From Corynebacterium falsenii (lineage in GTDB: Bacteria > Actinomycetota > Actinomycetes > Mycobacteriales > Mycobacteriaceae): 64,000 nt of DNA. Shown piece by piece: positions 34,448 through 43,879 of the stretch (positions are counted from its first letter, which is position 1; each line of letters starts with the position of its first letter). The stretch spans positions 248,001-312,000 of the forward strand of contig JVKJ01000001.1 of the NCBI GenBank assembly GCA_001054945.1. The letters are read 5' to 3'. Made by a program: the position numbers and the translations under genes. Under the pieces are notes generated by a model. The model was given only the letters and a program-made list of their open reading frames with translations. It searched no databases and had not been told where the DNA came from.

Positions 34448-34999
34448 ATGAAGCGAGCACACGTTGTTGCAGTATCCGTCGCCCTGACCGTGGCTGCCGC
34501 GCCCGCAGCCCAGGCAGCCGAATCAGCTCAGCCGGGGAACCCAGTCGCAGAAACAGCTGTGTCGCAGGCGCAGCAGAAGATCTCCGGGGCTACGAAGCTG
34601 GATGTGACCCCGGCAGGCGATACCGCCGACATTCACGGCGACGGCTTCCGGGCCGAGGCCACGGCCTACCCCCTTTCCGGTCCGGAGGATGGGGCTGGGG
34701 ATCCCGTCGTGGATACGGATATTCAGGTGACCGAGGGAGAGTTCGAGCTCAGCCCAGAACAACTGTCCATCGCCGATGGAGATGGGCATGAGTTGGCCCG
34801 GGCAGCGAAGGCGAGCGTTCGCGACGCTGACACAAATCAGTACCTGCGCGAACTCGATAAGGGCACGACCGTGAAGGCCGGTGAGTCGATCAGCGTGCAG
34901 TTCACCTTCGACAAGGATGATCAGTTGGACGACACCGACAACGTCATGGGGCTGAACGACGCTGACAGGCACGCCCTGGCTCTGTGGAACTTGCGCTAG
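34448..34999 (+). CDS. secreted acidic protein of unknown function
   Basis: 183 residues from ATG 34448 with AGGAAAGG upstream. A classical signal peptide (MKRAHVVAVSVALTVAAAPA) ends at AQA, with cleavage after residue 23. The mature part is acidic and contains LDVTPAGDTADIHGDGFRAEA and a beta-rich segment with ELSPEQLSIADGDG. I recognise no domain. It is probably exported to the cell envelope or medium. The 190 bp upstream hold a GACGCCAC motif and a likely promoter. Confidence 0.75.
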   Translation: MKRAHVVAVSVALTVAAAPAAQAAESAQPGNPVAETAVSQAQQKISGATKLDVTPAGDTADIHGDGFRAEATAYPLSGPEDGAGDPVVDTDIQVTEGEFELSPEQLSIADGDGHELARAAKASVRDADTNQYLRELDKGTTVKAGESISVQFTFDKDDQLDDTDNVMGLNDADRHALALWNLR

Positions 35000-35139
35000 G
35001 GGTACGAGCCCTGTCGGTCGCTGGTCGGTTGTGGACTCGACTCTCGCACATACCTGAGGCGGATTCTGGCACGATGAAAGGTGCAAAGTTTTCGTTTCCC
35101 TACCGTGATTCGCGGCAGTAGTGTGTCAGAGAGGCAATC

Positions 35140-35886
35140 TTGACCAGCGCAGATTCTAATTCCCAACCCCATGCAACCCCGGTTGACCGGGAGTATCCAG
35201 AGCCGCACGAGGGAGGAAACCTTGCGCGACTGAACTCGCTTCGCGCCGGGGTGCTGGGTGCGAATGACGGCATTGTCTCCGTCTCTGCACTGCTGATCGG
35301 AGTGATCGCCACGGGAGCGGGGAACAAGGCGATTCTTCTCGCCGGCATCGCCGCCACCATCGCTGGTGCAGTGTCCATGGCACTCGGGGAGTACGTATCC
35401 GTTTCTGCCCAGCGGGACTCCGAGCAGCTGTTCATCGCCAAGGAGCAGGCCGAGCTGAAGGATCTTCCGCGAGCCGAGCTCGAGGAATTGGCGGGAATTT
35501 TGTCCGGGTATGGCATCAATGAGGACACTGCCCTCGAGGCTGCTCACGAAATCCATGCCAAGGATCCACTGCGTGTGCATCTTCAATTGGAGTTGGGCAT
35601 CGACCCCGACGAGCTGACCAGCCCGTGGTCGGCCGCGTTCTACTCGGCCATCAGCTTCTTGCTGGGCGCGGTGCTACCGCTGATCTCTGTGTTGATTGCT
35701 CCCGAGGGCACCGAGACCTGGGTGGTCGCCGGCGTGACACTGGTGGCGCTGGCACTGACCGGTATCATTTCTGCGAAAATCGCGGGAACGAGTGTGGGGC
35801 GGTCCGTTCTCCGGCTCCTCGTCGGTGGCGGACTGGGCCTGGTGCTGACGCACTTCGCTGGTTCGCTGTTCGGCGGCGCTGCATAG
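35140..35886 (+). CDS. VIT1/CCC1-family membrane transporter
   Basis: 248 residues from TTG 35140 with GAGAGG upstream. LNSLRAGVLGANDGIVSVSALLIGV and AGAVSMALGEYVSVSAQRDSE are the hallmark VIT1/CCC1 segments, with five membrane helices and a charged cytoplasmic stretch between helices 2 and 3 (residues 100-165). The family moves Fe2+ or Mn2+ out of the cytosol. A bidirectional terminator follows, separating it from the convergent glnA. Confidence 0.88.
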   Translation: MTSADSNSQPHATPVDREYPEPHEGGNLARLNSLRAGVLGANDGIVSVSALLIGVIATGAGNKAILLAGIAATIAGAVSMALGEYVSVSAQRDSEQLFIAKEQAELKDLPRAELEELAGILSGYGINEDTALEAAHEIHAKDPLRVHLQLELGIDPDELTSPWSAAFYSAISFLLGAVLPLISVLIAPEGTETWVVAGVTLVALALTGIISAKIAGTSVGRSVLRLLVGGGLGLVLTHFAGSLFGGAA

Positions 35887-35955
35887 GAGCGCTACCGCAC
35901 GTTTACCACGGGTGGCTCGAACGCTGCACAGTGGCGTCTCCTCCCGTAAGTGCAG

Positions 35956-35993
35956 AAACCCCAGCGACGCCAATCGTGGCGTGCTGGGGTTTT
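35956..35993. terminator. bidirectional terminator between VIT1-like gene and glnA
   Basis: ACCCCAGC (35958-35965) pairs with GCTGGGGT (35983-35990), with an inner pairing ACGCC/GGCGT, and is flanked by AAA on the left and TTTT on the right. It can stop transcription from both sides. Confidence 0.85.
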
Positions 35994-36115
35994 CAATTGC
36001 CTTGGGCTATGACCCGTTTACAACTTGCGCAGGGCGATCGAGCGCTCGCGTCGGCCGTGGGACCCGGGAGCTGCAGCGTGGCTCTGGCTACGACGCGCTG
36101 TTAGCTGGGATGCGT

Positions 36116-37555
36116 TTAGCAATCGTAGTAGAGCTCGAACTCCTGGGGGGTCGGGCGCAGGCGAGCAGGCGCGATCTCGTTGTCGTGCTTGTACTTGATG
36201 TACGTGTCCACGAGGTCGTCGGTGAAGACGCCGCCCTCGGTGAGGAACTCATTGTCGGCCTCGAGGGCCTTCAGGGACGCTTCGAGGCTGGTTGGAGCCT
36301 GCGGGATATCCTTGGCTTCCTCTGGCGGGAGCTCGTAGAGATCCTTATCCACCGGCGCGTGGGGTTCGATGCGGTTCTTGATACCGTCCAGGCCGGCCAG
36401 CATCATCGCGGCAAAACCGAAGTAAGGGTTGCCGGACGGGTCGGGAGCGCGGAATTCGATGCGCTTCGCCTTCGGGTTGGAACCCGTGATTGGAATGCGC
36501 ACAGCTGCGGAGCGATTGCGCTGGGAGTACACCAGATTGATCGGGGCCTCGAAGCCCGGAACCAGGCGATGGTAGGAATTCAGCGTGGCATTGGTGAAGG
36601 CCAGTACCGCGCCAGCGTGCTCGAGGATGCCGCCGATGTAGTAGCGGGCGATGTCGGACAGCCCTGCGTATCCGTTTTCGTCGTGGAAGAGAGGCTTGCC
36701 GTCCTTCCACAAGGATTGGTGCGCGTGCATGCCGGAGCCGTTGTCGCCAGCCAGAGGCTTCGGCATGAACGTAGCGGACTTGCCGTTGTTCCACGCGGTG
36801 TTCTTGATGATGTACTTGAAGCTCTGCAGATCGTCGGCCGCGTGCAGCAGGGTGTTGAACTTGTAGTTGATCTCCTGCTGGCCGCCGGTGCCGACCTCAT
36901 GGTGCTGGCGCTCCAGCTCAAAGCCCGACTGTGCCAGGTAGAGCGACATTTCGTCGCGAAGATCCTGGAAGTGGTCGTATGGGGCGACGGGGAAGTAACC
37001 GCCCTTTTCGCGGACCTTGTAGCCCAAGTTGGGGTTTCCGTCCGGATTCTGATCTTCGCCGCGGTTCCACCAGCCAGACTTGGAATCAACCTCGTAGTAG
37101 GAGCGGTGCATGTCCGTGCGGAACTTCACGTTGTCGAAGAGGTAGAACTCGGCCTCGGCGCCGAAGAAGCAGGTGTCAGCGACACCGGTGGACTCGAGGT
37201 ACTGCTCTGCCTTGCGCGCCACGTTGCGCGGGTCGCGGGAGAAGGGTTCGCGCGTGAAGGGGTCGTGGACGAAGAACTTCATGTTCAGCGTCTTTGCCTT
37301 GCGGAACGGGTCAATCTTGGCGGTAGCCAGGTCCGGCAGGAGGTTCATGTCGGACTCTTCGATGGTGGTGAAGCCACGGACGGACGAGCCATCGAAAGCC
37401 AGACCCTCTTCAGCGGCATCCTCATCGAATGCGGATGCGGGGATCGTGAAGTGTTGTTCAATGCCAGGGACGTCGGTGAATCGAACATCAACGAATTCGA
37501 CCTCTTCGTCCTTGATGAACTTGACGACCTCTTCGGGGGTCTTAAATGCCACTAG
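36116..37555 (-). CDS. glnA: glutamine synthetase type I
   Basis: 479 residues from GTG 37555, selected by AAGGAG eight bases upstream and by the family N-terminus [20 protein letters not shown]. It condenses glutamate and ammonia with ATP. Active-site blocks are [50 protein letters not shown] and [20 protein letters not shown]. The adenylylation tyrosine is Tyr407 in [10 protein letters not shown], the target of GlnE encoded at 24.7 kb. The 150-bp upstream region probably carries nitrogen control sites, but I could not identify a convincing AmtR box. Confidence 0.96.
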   Translation of the reverse strand, partial: LVAFKTPEEVVKFIKDEEVEFVDVRFTDVPGIEQHFTIPASAFDEDAAEEGLAFDGSSVRGFTTIEESDMNLLPDLATAKIDPFRKAKTLNMKFFVHDPFTREPFSRDPRNVARKAEQYLESTGVADTCFFGAEAEFYLFDNVKFRTDMHRSYYEVDSKSGWWNRGEDQNPDGNPNLGYKVREKGGYFPVAPYDHFQDLRDEMSLYLAQSGFELERQHHEVGTGGQQEINYKFNTLLHAADDLQSFKYIIKNTAWNNGKSATFMPKPLAGDNGSGMHAHQSLWKDGKPLFHDENGYAGLSDIARYYIGGILEHAGAVLAFTNATLNSYHRLVPGFEAPINLVYSQRNRSAAVRIPITGSNPKAKRIEFRAPDPSGNPYFGFAAMMLAGLDGIKNRIEPHAPVDKDLYELPPEEAKDIPQAPTSLEASLKALEADNEFLTEGGVFTDDLVDTYIKYKHDNEIAPARLRPTPQEFELYYDC

Positions 37556-37725
37556 TTCCACTCCTTGCAATAGAGAAAAGCGCTCGGCAGTTGGCGATCA
37601 CATCTAGAAAGCCTAGCGATTCCACCTTAGACTCTGTCCCACCGACTCCGTGGCAAGTTATGCAAATAGCAGTAATTGTCGGCGATTGTGCACCCTTTGC
37701 GCAGTTCGATAGGCTTTAGAGCATC

Positions 37726-38202
37726 ATGAGTGAAAAGCGATCTTGGCTTGACGGTCCCCAGGTTCCGGGCGAGCACGAATATTCCGCAGACCTAAGCAAA
37801 TACCCGGGCCAAACCTTCGGGCTGCCCCAGAGCGGACCGGGGTCCCTTGCCACGCTCATGCCGCGCATGGCGGCGCTGCTCATCGACTGGTTGCTGTGCT
37901 TCGGCATGGCGTTCTTCGTCACGCGCACCACCACGGCTCTCGGGGATACATCGACGGTCACACTCCTGCTTTTCGTAGCGCTGCGCGTGATTACGGTCTG
38001 GTTGTTTGCTCAATCACCCGGTCACAGCCTGGTGGGGTTGGGGGTTGGCCGCCTTGATCAGCCCGATGCCAGGGTGGGATTTGTCCGAGCTTTAGCGCGA
38101 ACCATCCTGACTGTCTTTCTTCTCCCACCCATCGTGCAGGATACGGATGGTCGCGGAATGCACGATCGCGCTACGGGGACCGCGGTCATCCGCACTCGCT
38201 AG
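37726..38202 (+). CDS. RDD-family membrane protein
   Basis: 158 residues. The RDD signature is PRMAALLIDWLLCFGMAFFV with the Arg-Asp pair, followed by three hydrophobic segments and LVGLGVGRLDQPDARVGFVRALART. The end has DGRGMHDRATGTAVIRTR, the usual RDD C-terminal box. It is an inner-membrane protein of unknown transport function, next to glnA as in many actinobacteria. Its stop overlaps the LysE-type gene end by four bases in convergent orientation. Confidence 0.85.
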   Translation: MSEKRSWLDGPQVPGEHEYSADLSKYPGQTFGLPQSGPGSLATLMPRMAALLIDWLLCFGMAFFVTRTTTALGDTSTVTLLLFVALRVITVWLFAQSPGHSLVGLGVGRLDQPDARVGFVRALARTILTVFLLPPIVQDTDGRGMHDRATGTAVIRTR

Positions 38203-38849
38203 CCGAGGAGGCTGCCCAGGCCGCCGCTGATCAGTCCAATACTGACGATGACGAAAAGGACGGCCGCCGCAGCGTCGATCCAGGGGCCCGCGGCCACCAG
38301 TCGCCGACGTACTCGCGCGGTGCTGACGAAGAACGCGATCAGGCTAAAAACTATGGCCGATTCGGCGATGATGGCAACGACATACAGAACGTGCACCCAC
38401 CAGGGCGCACCTACGGGGATGAGGGGAGCTACGATCGCGGCAAAATACAGCACCGCTTTGGGATTGGAGAGGTTTGTCGCGAGACCCTGGCGGTAGCAGG
38501 ATGCCAGCGATCCCAGCACTGCGGTCGGATCCGCTAGTGCCTGAGGCGTGGGGGACCGGAATTGGGCAAGAGCGGATGCGGCGAAGTTATAGGCCATCCA
38601 CAGAAGCCACGCCCCACCGATGATTTTGATGTACGCGAGGACTTCTGGATGAGTGGTGATCACCAGGGCCGCCCCGGAGACCGCCAGCGTCGTCCACACG
38701 ATCAACGCAGAGGAGATTCCAGCGACAGCTGCGATGGCGTGCTTTCGGGATCTCGCGGCCGTGCGCAGGACGAGGAAGGAATCGGGTCCGGGAGTCACGA
38801 TCCCGGCAATGTTCAGCCCAAGTATTTGCAACAGTGGGCCGAGGAACAT
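38199..38849 (-). CDS. LysE/RhtB-family amino acid exporter
   Basis: 216 residues with six predicted helices. N-terminal LGLNIAGIVTPGPDSFLVLRTAARS is the LysE/RhtB signature, followed by GGAWLLWMAYNFA and ATNLSNPKAVLYFAAIVAPL. It probably exports a neutral or homoserine-type amino acid. The start overlaps the DUF4191 stop by one base, so it is the last gene of the lipB-lipA-DUF4191-lysE strand. Confidence 0.85.
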   Translation of the reverse strand: MFLGPLLQILGLNIAGIVTPGPDSFLVLRTAARSRKHAIAAVAGISSALIVWTTLAVSGAALVITTHPEVLAYIKIIGGAWLLWMAYNFAASALAQFRSPTPQALADPTAVLGSLASCYRQGLATNLSNPKAVLYFAAIVAPLIPVGAPWWVHVLYVVAIIAESAIVFSLIAFFVSTARVRRRLVAAGPWIDAAAAVLFVIVSIGLISGGLGSLLG

Positions 38850-39619
38850 TACTTGTTCCCGCGCTGGGCAGCGCGGCGCGCTCGGCGGTTCATTCCAGAC
38901 ATCTGGCCGCCCTTAGGCAGCGGTCCCTTCGGGATCGCAGATTGAGGGTTATTCAAACGAGCGATGGAGGCCAACCGGCTGTTCAATGCGTCAACTTCTG
39001 ACTTTTTGATATTGCGCGGCAGGCGCATCAGGTGGCTCTGCAGCTTCTTCACTGGCACCTGGCCCTCGCCGTCGCCCACCATGACGTCGTAAACCGGTGT
39101 CCTAGGTGCAATGCGGGAGATCTTCTTTTGCTCCTGGGCAAGCATCTGCTTAACGCGGTGGGAGGAACCTTCACCCACGAGAACGACGCCAGGGGTTCCG
39201 ACCACCCGGTGGACTGCATCCATATGCCGATTAGTGGCGATTCCTGGCTCGGTGATCCACTTCATGCCAACCCCGTCGCGCATGTTAGACAGGGCCCACG
39301 CGGCGGCACCGGATTCGCCCTCAATCTGGTCATACACGCCAGATTGCAGGCGTCGGGTGAACATCCAGAAGGCAGCCACCGCGCCGAGGATGATGCCGGC
39401 GATCAGGTTGGCCCACCAGGCGCCAAACACGAGAGACAACAGTAGGAGCAAGACCACTGGCACCAAAAATGCCAGCAGCATATACGGGATGAGCTTCTTA
39501 TCCCGCTCTTTTTGTAGCTTGAACGCCTGCCATAGCTGGGCGCGGGTCTCCTTGCCCTTCGCCCGTTTGGCAGCACGGGCAGCCTTCTTATTTTCCTTCT
39601 CGCGGATATCCTTCGCCAT
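38849..39619 (-). CDS. DUF4191 membrane protein
   Basis: 256 residues from ATG 39619 with GGGGAAC upstream; GTG 39628 would add three residues. A strongly basic N-terminus (KENKKAARAAKRAKGK) is followed by two membrane helices around residues 45-90 and a soluble domain with VVGTPGVVLVGEGSSHRVKQ. The end is basic again. The protein lies downstream of lipA in all Mycobacteriales (Rv2219). Function is unknown; the conserved link to lipoate genes is the only hint. Confidence 0.82.
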   Translation of the reverse strand: MAKDIREKENKKAARAAKRAKGKETRAQLWQAFKLQKERDKKLIPYMLLAFLVPVVLLLLLSLVFGAWWANLIAGIILGAVAAFWMFTRRLQSGVYDQIEGESGAAAWALSNMRDGVGMKWITEPGIATNRHMDAVHRVVGTPGVVLVGEGSSHRVKQMLAQEQKKISRIAPRTPVYDVMVGDGEGQVPVKKLQSHLMRLPRNIKKSEVDALNSRLASIARLNNPQSAIPKGPLPKGGQMSGMNRRARRAAQRGNK

Positions 39620-39675
39620 GTTCCCCACAATAGAACATGAACAGGGGTGCCCAGCCGCTGGGACGCTAGTTCACG

Positions 39676-40719
39676 CTAGCGGCTGGCTACGGGCGTTTCT
39701 TCAGAAGCGCCATACTTATCCAGCAGCGTCGACGCCTCCTGTGACGTTGTACCGTCGAGCTTTTCATTCAAGTGCTGCAAGTTTTCCGGCAATTCCTCAC
39801 CGCGTGCCTTCATGGCCTGGGCATAGAGGCGCCCGGCACGGTAGGAGGAACGGACCAACGGTCCGGCCATCACAGCGGGGAAGCCCATATCGTAGGCAGC
39901 CTCACTGTGAGACATGAACTCTTCCGGCTTCACCCATCGCTCGATCGGGTGGTGCATGGAGGTGGGGCGGAGGTACTGGGTGATCGTGAGAATATCCGTT
40001 CCCGCATCTCGCAGGTCTTGCATGGCCTTCACGACTTCTTCTTCGGTCTCGCCCATGCCCAGAATCAGGTTGGACTTCGTCACGAGGCCGAAATCACGAG
40101 CCTCGCGGATGACTTCCAGAGAGCGCTCGTACTTGAAGGCTGGCCGAATGCGCTTAAAGATGCGCGGCACGGTTTCGAGATTGTGCGCAAACACCTCAGG
40201 GCGAGATTCGAACACCTCCCGGAGCAGATCCGACTTTCCGGAGAAATCCGGGGTCAGGTTCTCCACACCGGTGTAGGGATTCAGCTCGTGGATCTTGCGC
40301 ACCACCTCGGCATATAGCCAGGCACCCTCATCATCCAGGTCATCTCGGGTCACACCGGTGATAGTCGCGTACTTCAGCCCCATCTGCTTGACGTTCTCCG
40401 CCACTCGGCGGGGTTCGTCGCGATCCAGGGGGGAGGGGCGTCCGGACTTAATTTGGCAAAAGTCGCATCGCCGGGAGCAGGTATCGCCACCGATGAGGAA
40501 CGTGGCCTCTCGGTCTTCCCAGCATTCGTGAATGTTGGGGCATCCGGCCTCTTGGCAGACCGTGTGAAGGTCAGCTCCGGACACGCGCTTCTTCACATCC
40601 CGGAATTCAGGACCCATCTTTGCTGTGGTGCGGATCCATCGGGGCTTGGCCTCGATGGGTGTTTGAGAGTTCTTCGCTTCGATGCGAAGCATTCTTCTTC
40701 CATCTGCGCTCACCGTCAT
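39676..40719 (-). CDS. lipA: lipoyl synthase (radical SAM)
   Basis: 347 residues. It inserts two sulfurs into octanoyl groups on lipoyl domains. The auxiliary cluster motif is [12 protein letters not shown] and the radical SAM cluster motif CSRRCDFC, with C-terminal [11 protein letters not shown]. The upstream gene lipB ends 34 nt away on the same strand. A TAGGGT box seven bases before ATG suggests that the gene also has its own leaderless transcript. Confidence 0.95.
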   Translation of the reverse strand: MTVSADGRRMLRIEAKNSQTPIEAKPRWIRTTAKMGPEFRDVKKRVSGADLHTVCQEAGCPNIHECWEDREATFLIGGDTCSRRCDFCQIKSGRPSPLDRDEPRRVAENVKQMGLKYATITGVTRDDLDDEGAWLYAEVVRKIHELNPYTGVENLTPDFSGKSDLLREVFESRPEVFAHNLETVPRIFKRIRPAFKYERSLEVIREARDFGLVTKSNLILGMGETEEEVVKAMQDLRDAGTDILTITQYLRPTSMHHPIERWVKPEEFMSHSEAAYDMGFPAVMAGPLVRSSYRAGRLYAQAMKARGEELPENLQHLNEKLDGTTSQEASTLLDKYGASEETPVASR

Positions 40720-40753
40720 GTCCTACACCCTACGCCCCGTAGCAAGCGGAACC

Positions 40754-41452
40754 TTAACCGGCCTGGACCTGGAGTTCTCCGTCCAAAGCCGCCAAAAGAT
40801 GACTCTTGAACACTGCCTTTACGTCCTCTACCGTGACCTCTCGCCCCAGCTCCTTGCTGAGGGAAGTCACCCCGGCGTCCGCCAGCCCGCACGGCACGAT
40901 GTGCTCATAGTATTCCAGCGTGTTGTCGCAGTTCAGCGCGATGCCGTGCATCGTGACGCCCCGGGTGATTCGAATCCCGATCGCCGCGATCTTTCGTGCT
41001 GGTTCCAACCGTCCATTGAGGACGCCAGCCGGAAGCCACACTCCGGACCTGCCCTCAACACGTCCCGCGTCGGGGAGGCCGAAGTCACGGCAGGTGGCGA
41101 TGAGTGCTTCTTCTAAGCGGCGAACGTAGTCCACGACGTCCACCGGGTCGGCCAGAGCGATGATCGGATAGGCCACCAGCTGGCCTGGACCATGCCACGT
41201 GATGCGACCACCGCGGTCGACATCGACAACGGGGAGGCCGTTGGTCGGGCGATCGGAATCTTGGGTGCGCTTTCCAGCTGTGTAGGTTGACGGATGCTGG
41301 AGCATCCAGACGGTATCTGGCGCTTTTCCATCCGCGCGATCAGCCGCCTGTTGAGCTTGCTTGTGCCAGGTTTCGGTGTAATCCACGTCCCCGATGTCCT
41401 CTACGACTACCGGATCACTGCTCTTCCGAATGCTGCCCTTTTGAAAACCCAT
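40754..41452 (-). CDS. lipB: octanoyl-[ACP]:protein octanoyltransferase
   Basis: 232 residues from ATG 41452. It moves octanoate from ACP to the lipoyl domains of E2. Landmarks are [40 protein letters not shown] and [22 protein letters not shown], which contains the catalytic Cys, with a conserved Lys in [10 protein letters not shown]. The lipoylated E2 is encoded directly upstream on the same strand, so carrier, transferase and lipA are grouped. Confidence 0.93.
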   Translation of the reverse strand: MGFQKGSIRKSSDPVVVEDIGDVDYTETWHKQAQQAADRADGKAPDTVWMLQHPSTYTAGKRTQDSDRPTNGLPVVDVDRGGRITWHGPGQLVAYPIIALADPVDVVDYVRRLEEALIATCRDFGLPDAGRVEGRSGVWLPAGVLNGRLEPARKIAAIGIRITRGVTMHGIALNCDNTLEYYEHIVPCGLADAGVTSLSKELGREVTVEDVKAVFKSHLLAALDGELQVQAG

Positions 41453-41461
41453 GCTCAAAGA

Positions 41462-41499
41462 ATACGCCCCTCCCAGGAGGATCCCTGAGAGGGGCGTAT
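41462..41499 (-). terminator. hairpin between E2 and lipB
   Basis: ATACGCCCCTC (41462-41472) pairs perfectly with GAGGGGCGTAT (41489-41499). On the minus strand the hairpin ends about 10 nt before the lipB start. The following ATTCTTTG is only weakly T-rich, so it may be partial attenuation rather than full termination. Confidence 0.65.
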
Positions 41500-41535
41500 A
41501 GCTACCGCGGCAGGTAGATTGCTGGGGCCGGAGAC

Positions 41536-43704
41536 TTAAAGCTCGAGGTCAGCCTCAAAGTCCGCGGTCTCCAGGCGGTCCCGGACGGTGGTCATGAAGC
41601 GACCAGCGTCTGCACCGTCGACGACCTGGTGGTCGTAGGTCATCGGCAGCATCACCATCGCACGGATGCCGATGGACTCGCCGGACTCGTCGGTGATGAC
41701 CACGGGGCGTTGCACGATAGCGCCGGTGCCGACCATGGCGGCCTGCGGCGGAACCAGGATCGGGGTATCTGCCAGGGCGCCTTCGGAGCCGATGTTGGTG
41801 ATGGTGAACGTGCCACCCGAGACATCGTTTGGCTTCAGCTTCTTATTGCGGGCGCGGTCTGCGATATCCACGATGGCCTTGGCCAGCTCCGGCAGAGACA
41901 TGTCCTGGGCGTTGTGAATGACCGGGGAAAGCAGCCCATCTGGGGTGTCAACAGCAATGCCGAGGTTGACCTGCTCGTGGTAGGTCATTTCCTTGGACTC
42001 TGCGTTGTAGGACGCGTTCACGTTCGGGTGGGAAACCAGGGCTTCCACGATAGCCTTCGCGAAGAACGGGAGGTAGGTGAGCTTCACACCGTGCTTGTCC
42101 TGGAAGGCCTGCTTCTTCGCTGCACGCAGATCTGCAACATGGGTCATATCGACTTCGTGCAGCTGAGTGAGCTGGGCAGCATTGTGCAGGGATTCAAGCG
42201 TCGTGCGGGCCGTGATCTCGCGAATGCGGTTGACCTTCTGAGTGGTTCCGCGCAACTTCTGCTTATCCAGGTCGACCTTCTTCAGCGAGGCGCGTGGCCC
42301 AGCGGGGGACTGGCTCTCAGACTTGCCAGAGCCAGCGGCGGTGCCATCGGCCGCTGCCACAACGTCCTGCTTGCGGATGCGGCCGCCGACTCCGGTGCCG
42401 GTAACGGTCGACAGATCCACGCCGTGCTTTTCAGCCAGCTTGCGTACCAGCGGCGTCACGTAAGGAACGTTGCCGCTGTTGGTCTTTGGCTTGTCGGTGG
42501 AAGCAGTCTTGTCATCAGAAGACTCTTGAGAAGCGCCGGTGCCGGTCTTGGCGCTTTCCTCCAACTTCTGATCCGCTGCCTTGTCGGCATCGTCCTTGGA
42601 CTCTTCAGGATTTTCCGGCTTTTCCTCCGAGGAGGAATCTTCATCCTTTTCGGACACTGCGGAGGAATCGACGGATGCGGTGCCGTCGCCGATGCGGGCA
42701 ATCACCTCGCCCACGCCCACTGTTTCGTCTTCCTCAGCCAGGATCTCGACCAGCGTGCCCGCTACAGGGGAGGGGATCTCGGTGTCGACCTTGTCGGTGG
42801 AGACCTCGAGCAAAGGCTCATCGATGTCCACCTTGTCACCCTTGGACTTGAGCCATTGGGTGATGGTTCCTTCGGTCACGGATTCGCCCAGCTCCGGCAT
42901 CGTGACGTCCTCGGCCTTGCCAGATCCGCCATCGTTGGACGAACCCTTGTCAGCTGAGCCCTTGTTAGAGGAGTCAGAGTCCGTGTTCTCACCGGCTGGC
43001 TCGTCATCCTTTGCGCTGTTGTCTTCCGTCTTTTCTTCCTGGGAACTATCGGAGGAAGAGGAGGCGGACGATGCAGTGGCGTTTTCGTCGCCCACGCGAG
43101 CGATGACGGCACCCACGTCAACAGCGTCGTCTTCCTCAGCCAGGATCTCGACCAAGGTGCCGGCCACAGGGGAGGGGATCTCGGTGTCGACCTTGTCGGT
43201 GGAGACCTCGAGCAACGGCTCATCGACCTCGACCTTGTCGCCGACCTTCTTCAGCCACTGCGTAATGGTGCCCTCGGTGACGGACTCGCCGAGCTCGGGC
43301 ATGGCCACGTCCTCGGCCTTACCTGAGCCGCCCTGGTTGGACTTTTCTTGAGGCTCGTTGTCCGTCGATGCGCTGCTCTCATCGGAGGCAGCGGAGGAGT
43401 CGGCGTTATCGGAGTCCGCGCCGTCGGAGTCAGCAGAGGAGGAATCTTCAGAGCCTGCAGATTCGTCCTCGTCACCGATTTCGGCAATGGCCGCGCCGAC
43501 ATCGACTGTGTCGTCTTCCTCGGCGAGGATCTTCAGCAGAACACCGGCAACAGGAGAGGGAATCTCGGTATCAACCTTGTCAGTCGACACCTCCAGCAAA
43601 GGCTCATCAACCTCAACCTTGTCGCCGACCTTCTTCAGCCACTGGGTGACGGTTCCTTCGGTAACTGACTCGCCCAATTCGGGCATTTCGACGGAGTGCG
43701 CCAT
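41536..43704 (-). CDS. dihydrolipoamide acyltransferase (E2) with three lipoyl domains
   Basis: 722 residues from ATG 43704 with GAGGAG upstream. Three nearly identical lipoyl domains start at residues about 5, 133 and 268, each with [12 protein letters not shown] and the lipoylated lysine in [15 protein letters not shown] (Lys43, Lys171, Lys305). They are joined by Ser/Asp/Glu-rich linkers. A peripheral subunit-binding domain lies around 412-450, and the catalytic domain ends with DHQVVDG (His692, Asp696). It is the E2 core for pyruvate dehydrogenase, and in corynebacteria probably also for the 2-oxoglutarate complex. Usual symbols are aceF, sucB or dlaT. Confidence 0.94.
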   Translation of the reverse strand: MAHSVEMPELGESVTEGTVTQWLKKVGDKVEVDEPLLEVSTDKVDTEIPSPVAGVLLKILAEEDDTVDVGAAIAEIGDEDESAGSEDSSSADSDGADSDNADSSAASDESSASTDNEPQEKSNQGGSGKAEDVAMPELGESVTEGTITQWLKKVGDKVEVDEPLLEVSTDKVDTEIPSPVAGTLVEILAEEDDAVDVGAVIARVGDENATASSASSSSDSSQEEKTEDNSAKDDEPAGENTDSDSSNKGSADKGSSNDGGSGKAEDVTMPELGESVTEGTITQWLKSKGDKVDIDEPLLEVSTDKVDTEIPSPVAGTLVEILAEEDETVGVGEVIARIGDGTASVDSSAVSEKDEDSSSEEKPENPEESKDDADKAADQKLEESAKTGTGASQESSDDKTASTDKPKTNSGNVPYVTPLVRKLAEKHGVDLSTVTGTGVGGRIRKQDVVAAADGTAAGSGKSESQSPAGPRASLKKVDLDKQKLRGTTQKVNRIREITARTTLESLHNAAQLTQLHEVDMTHVADLRAAKKQAFQDKHGVKLTYLPFFAKAIVEALVSHPNVNASYNAESKEMTYHEQVNLGIAVDTPDGLLSPVIHNAQDMSLPELAKAIVDIADRARNKKLKPNDVSGGTFTITNIGSEGALADTPILVPPQAAMVGTGAIVQRPVVITDESGESIGIRAMVMLPMTYDHQVVDGADAGRFMTTVRDRLETADFEADLEL

Positions 43705-43879
43705 GGTGATGAAACTCCTCATAGATATGCGTAGATCAGCTGTGGACTTCTGCCACAAATACTACCTAATCCTACGCCACCGCCTCCTGCTGCTTCAGAC
43801 CGAGGAGGGGATAGCTGGACGCAGTAGCAGCAGCGCTACCTACTTTAAGGGGGCTAACAACTCGCCCGGTGATCTGTAT

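Noticed and set aside
37556-37725. Possible AmtR nitrogen-control box upstream of glnA
   Set aside because: No sequence with the expected two ATAG-type half sites at correct spacing is visible.
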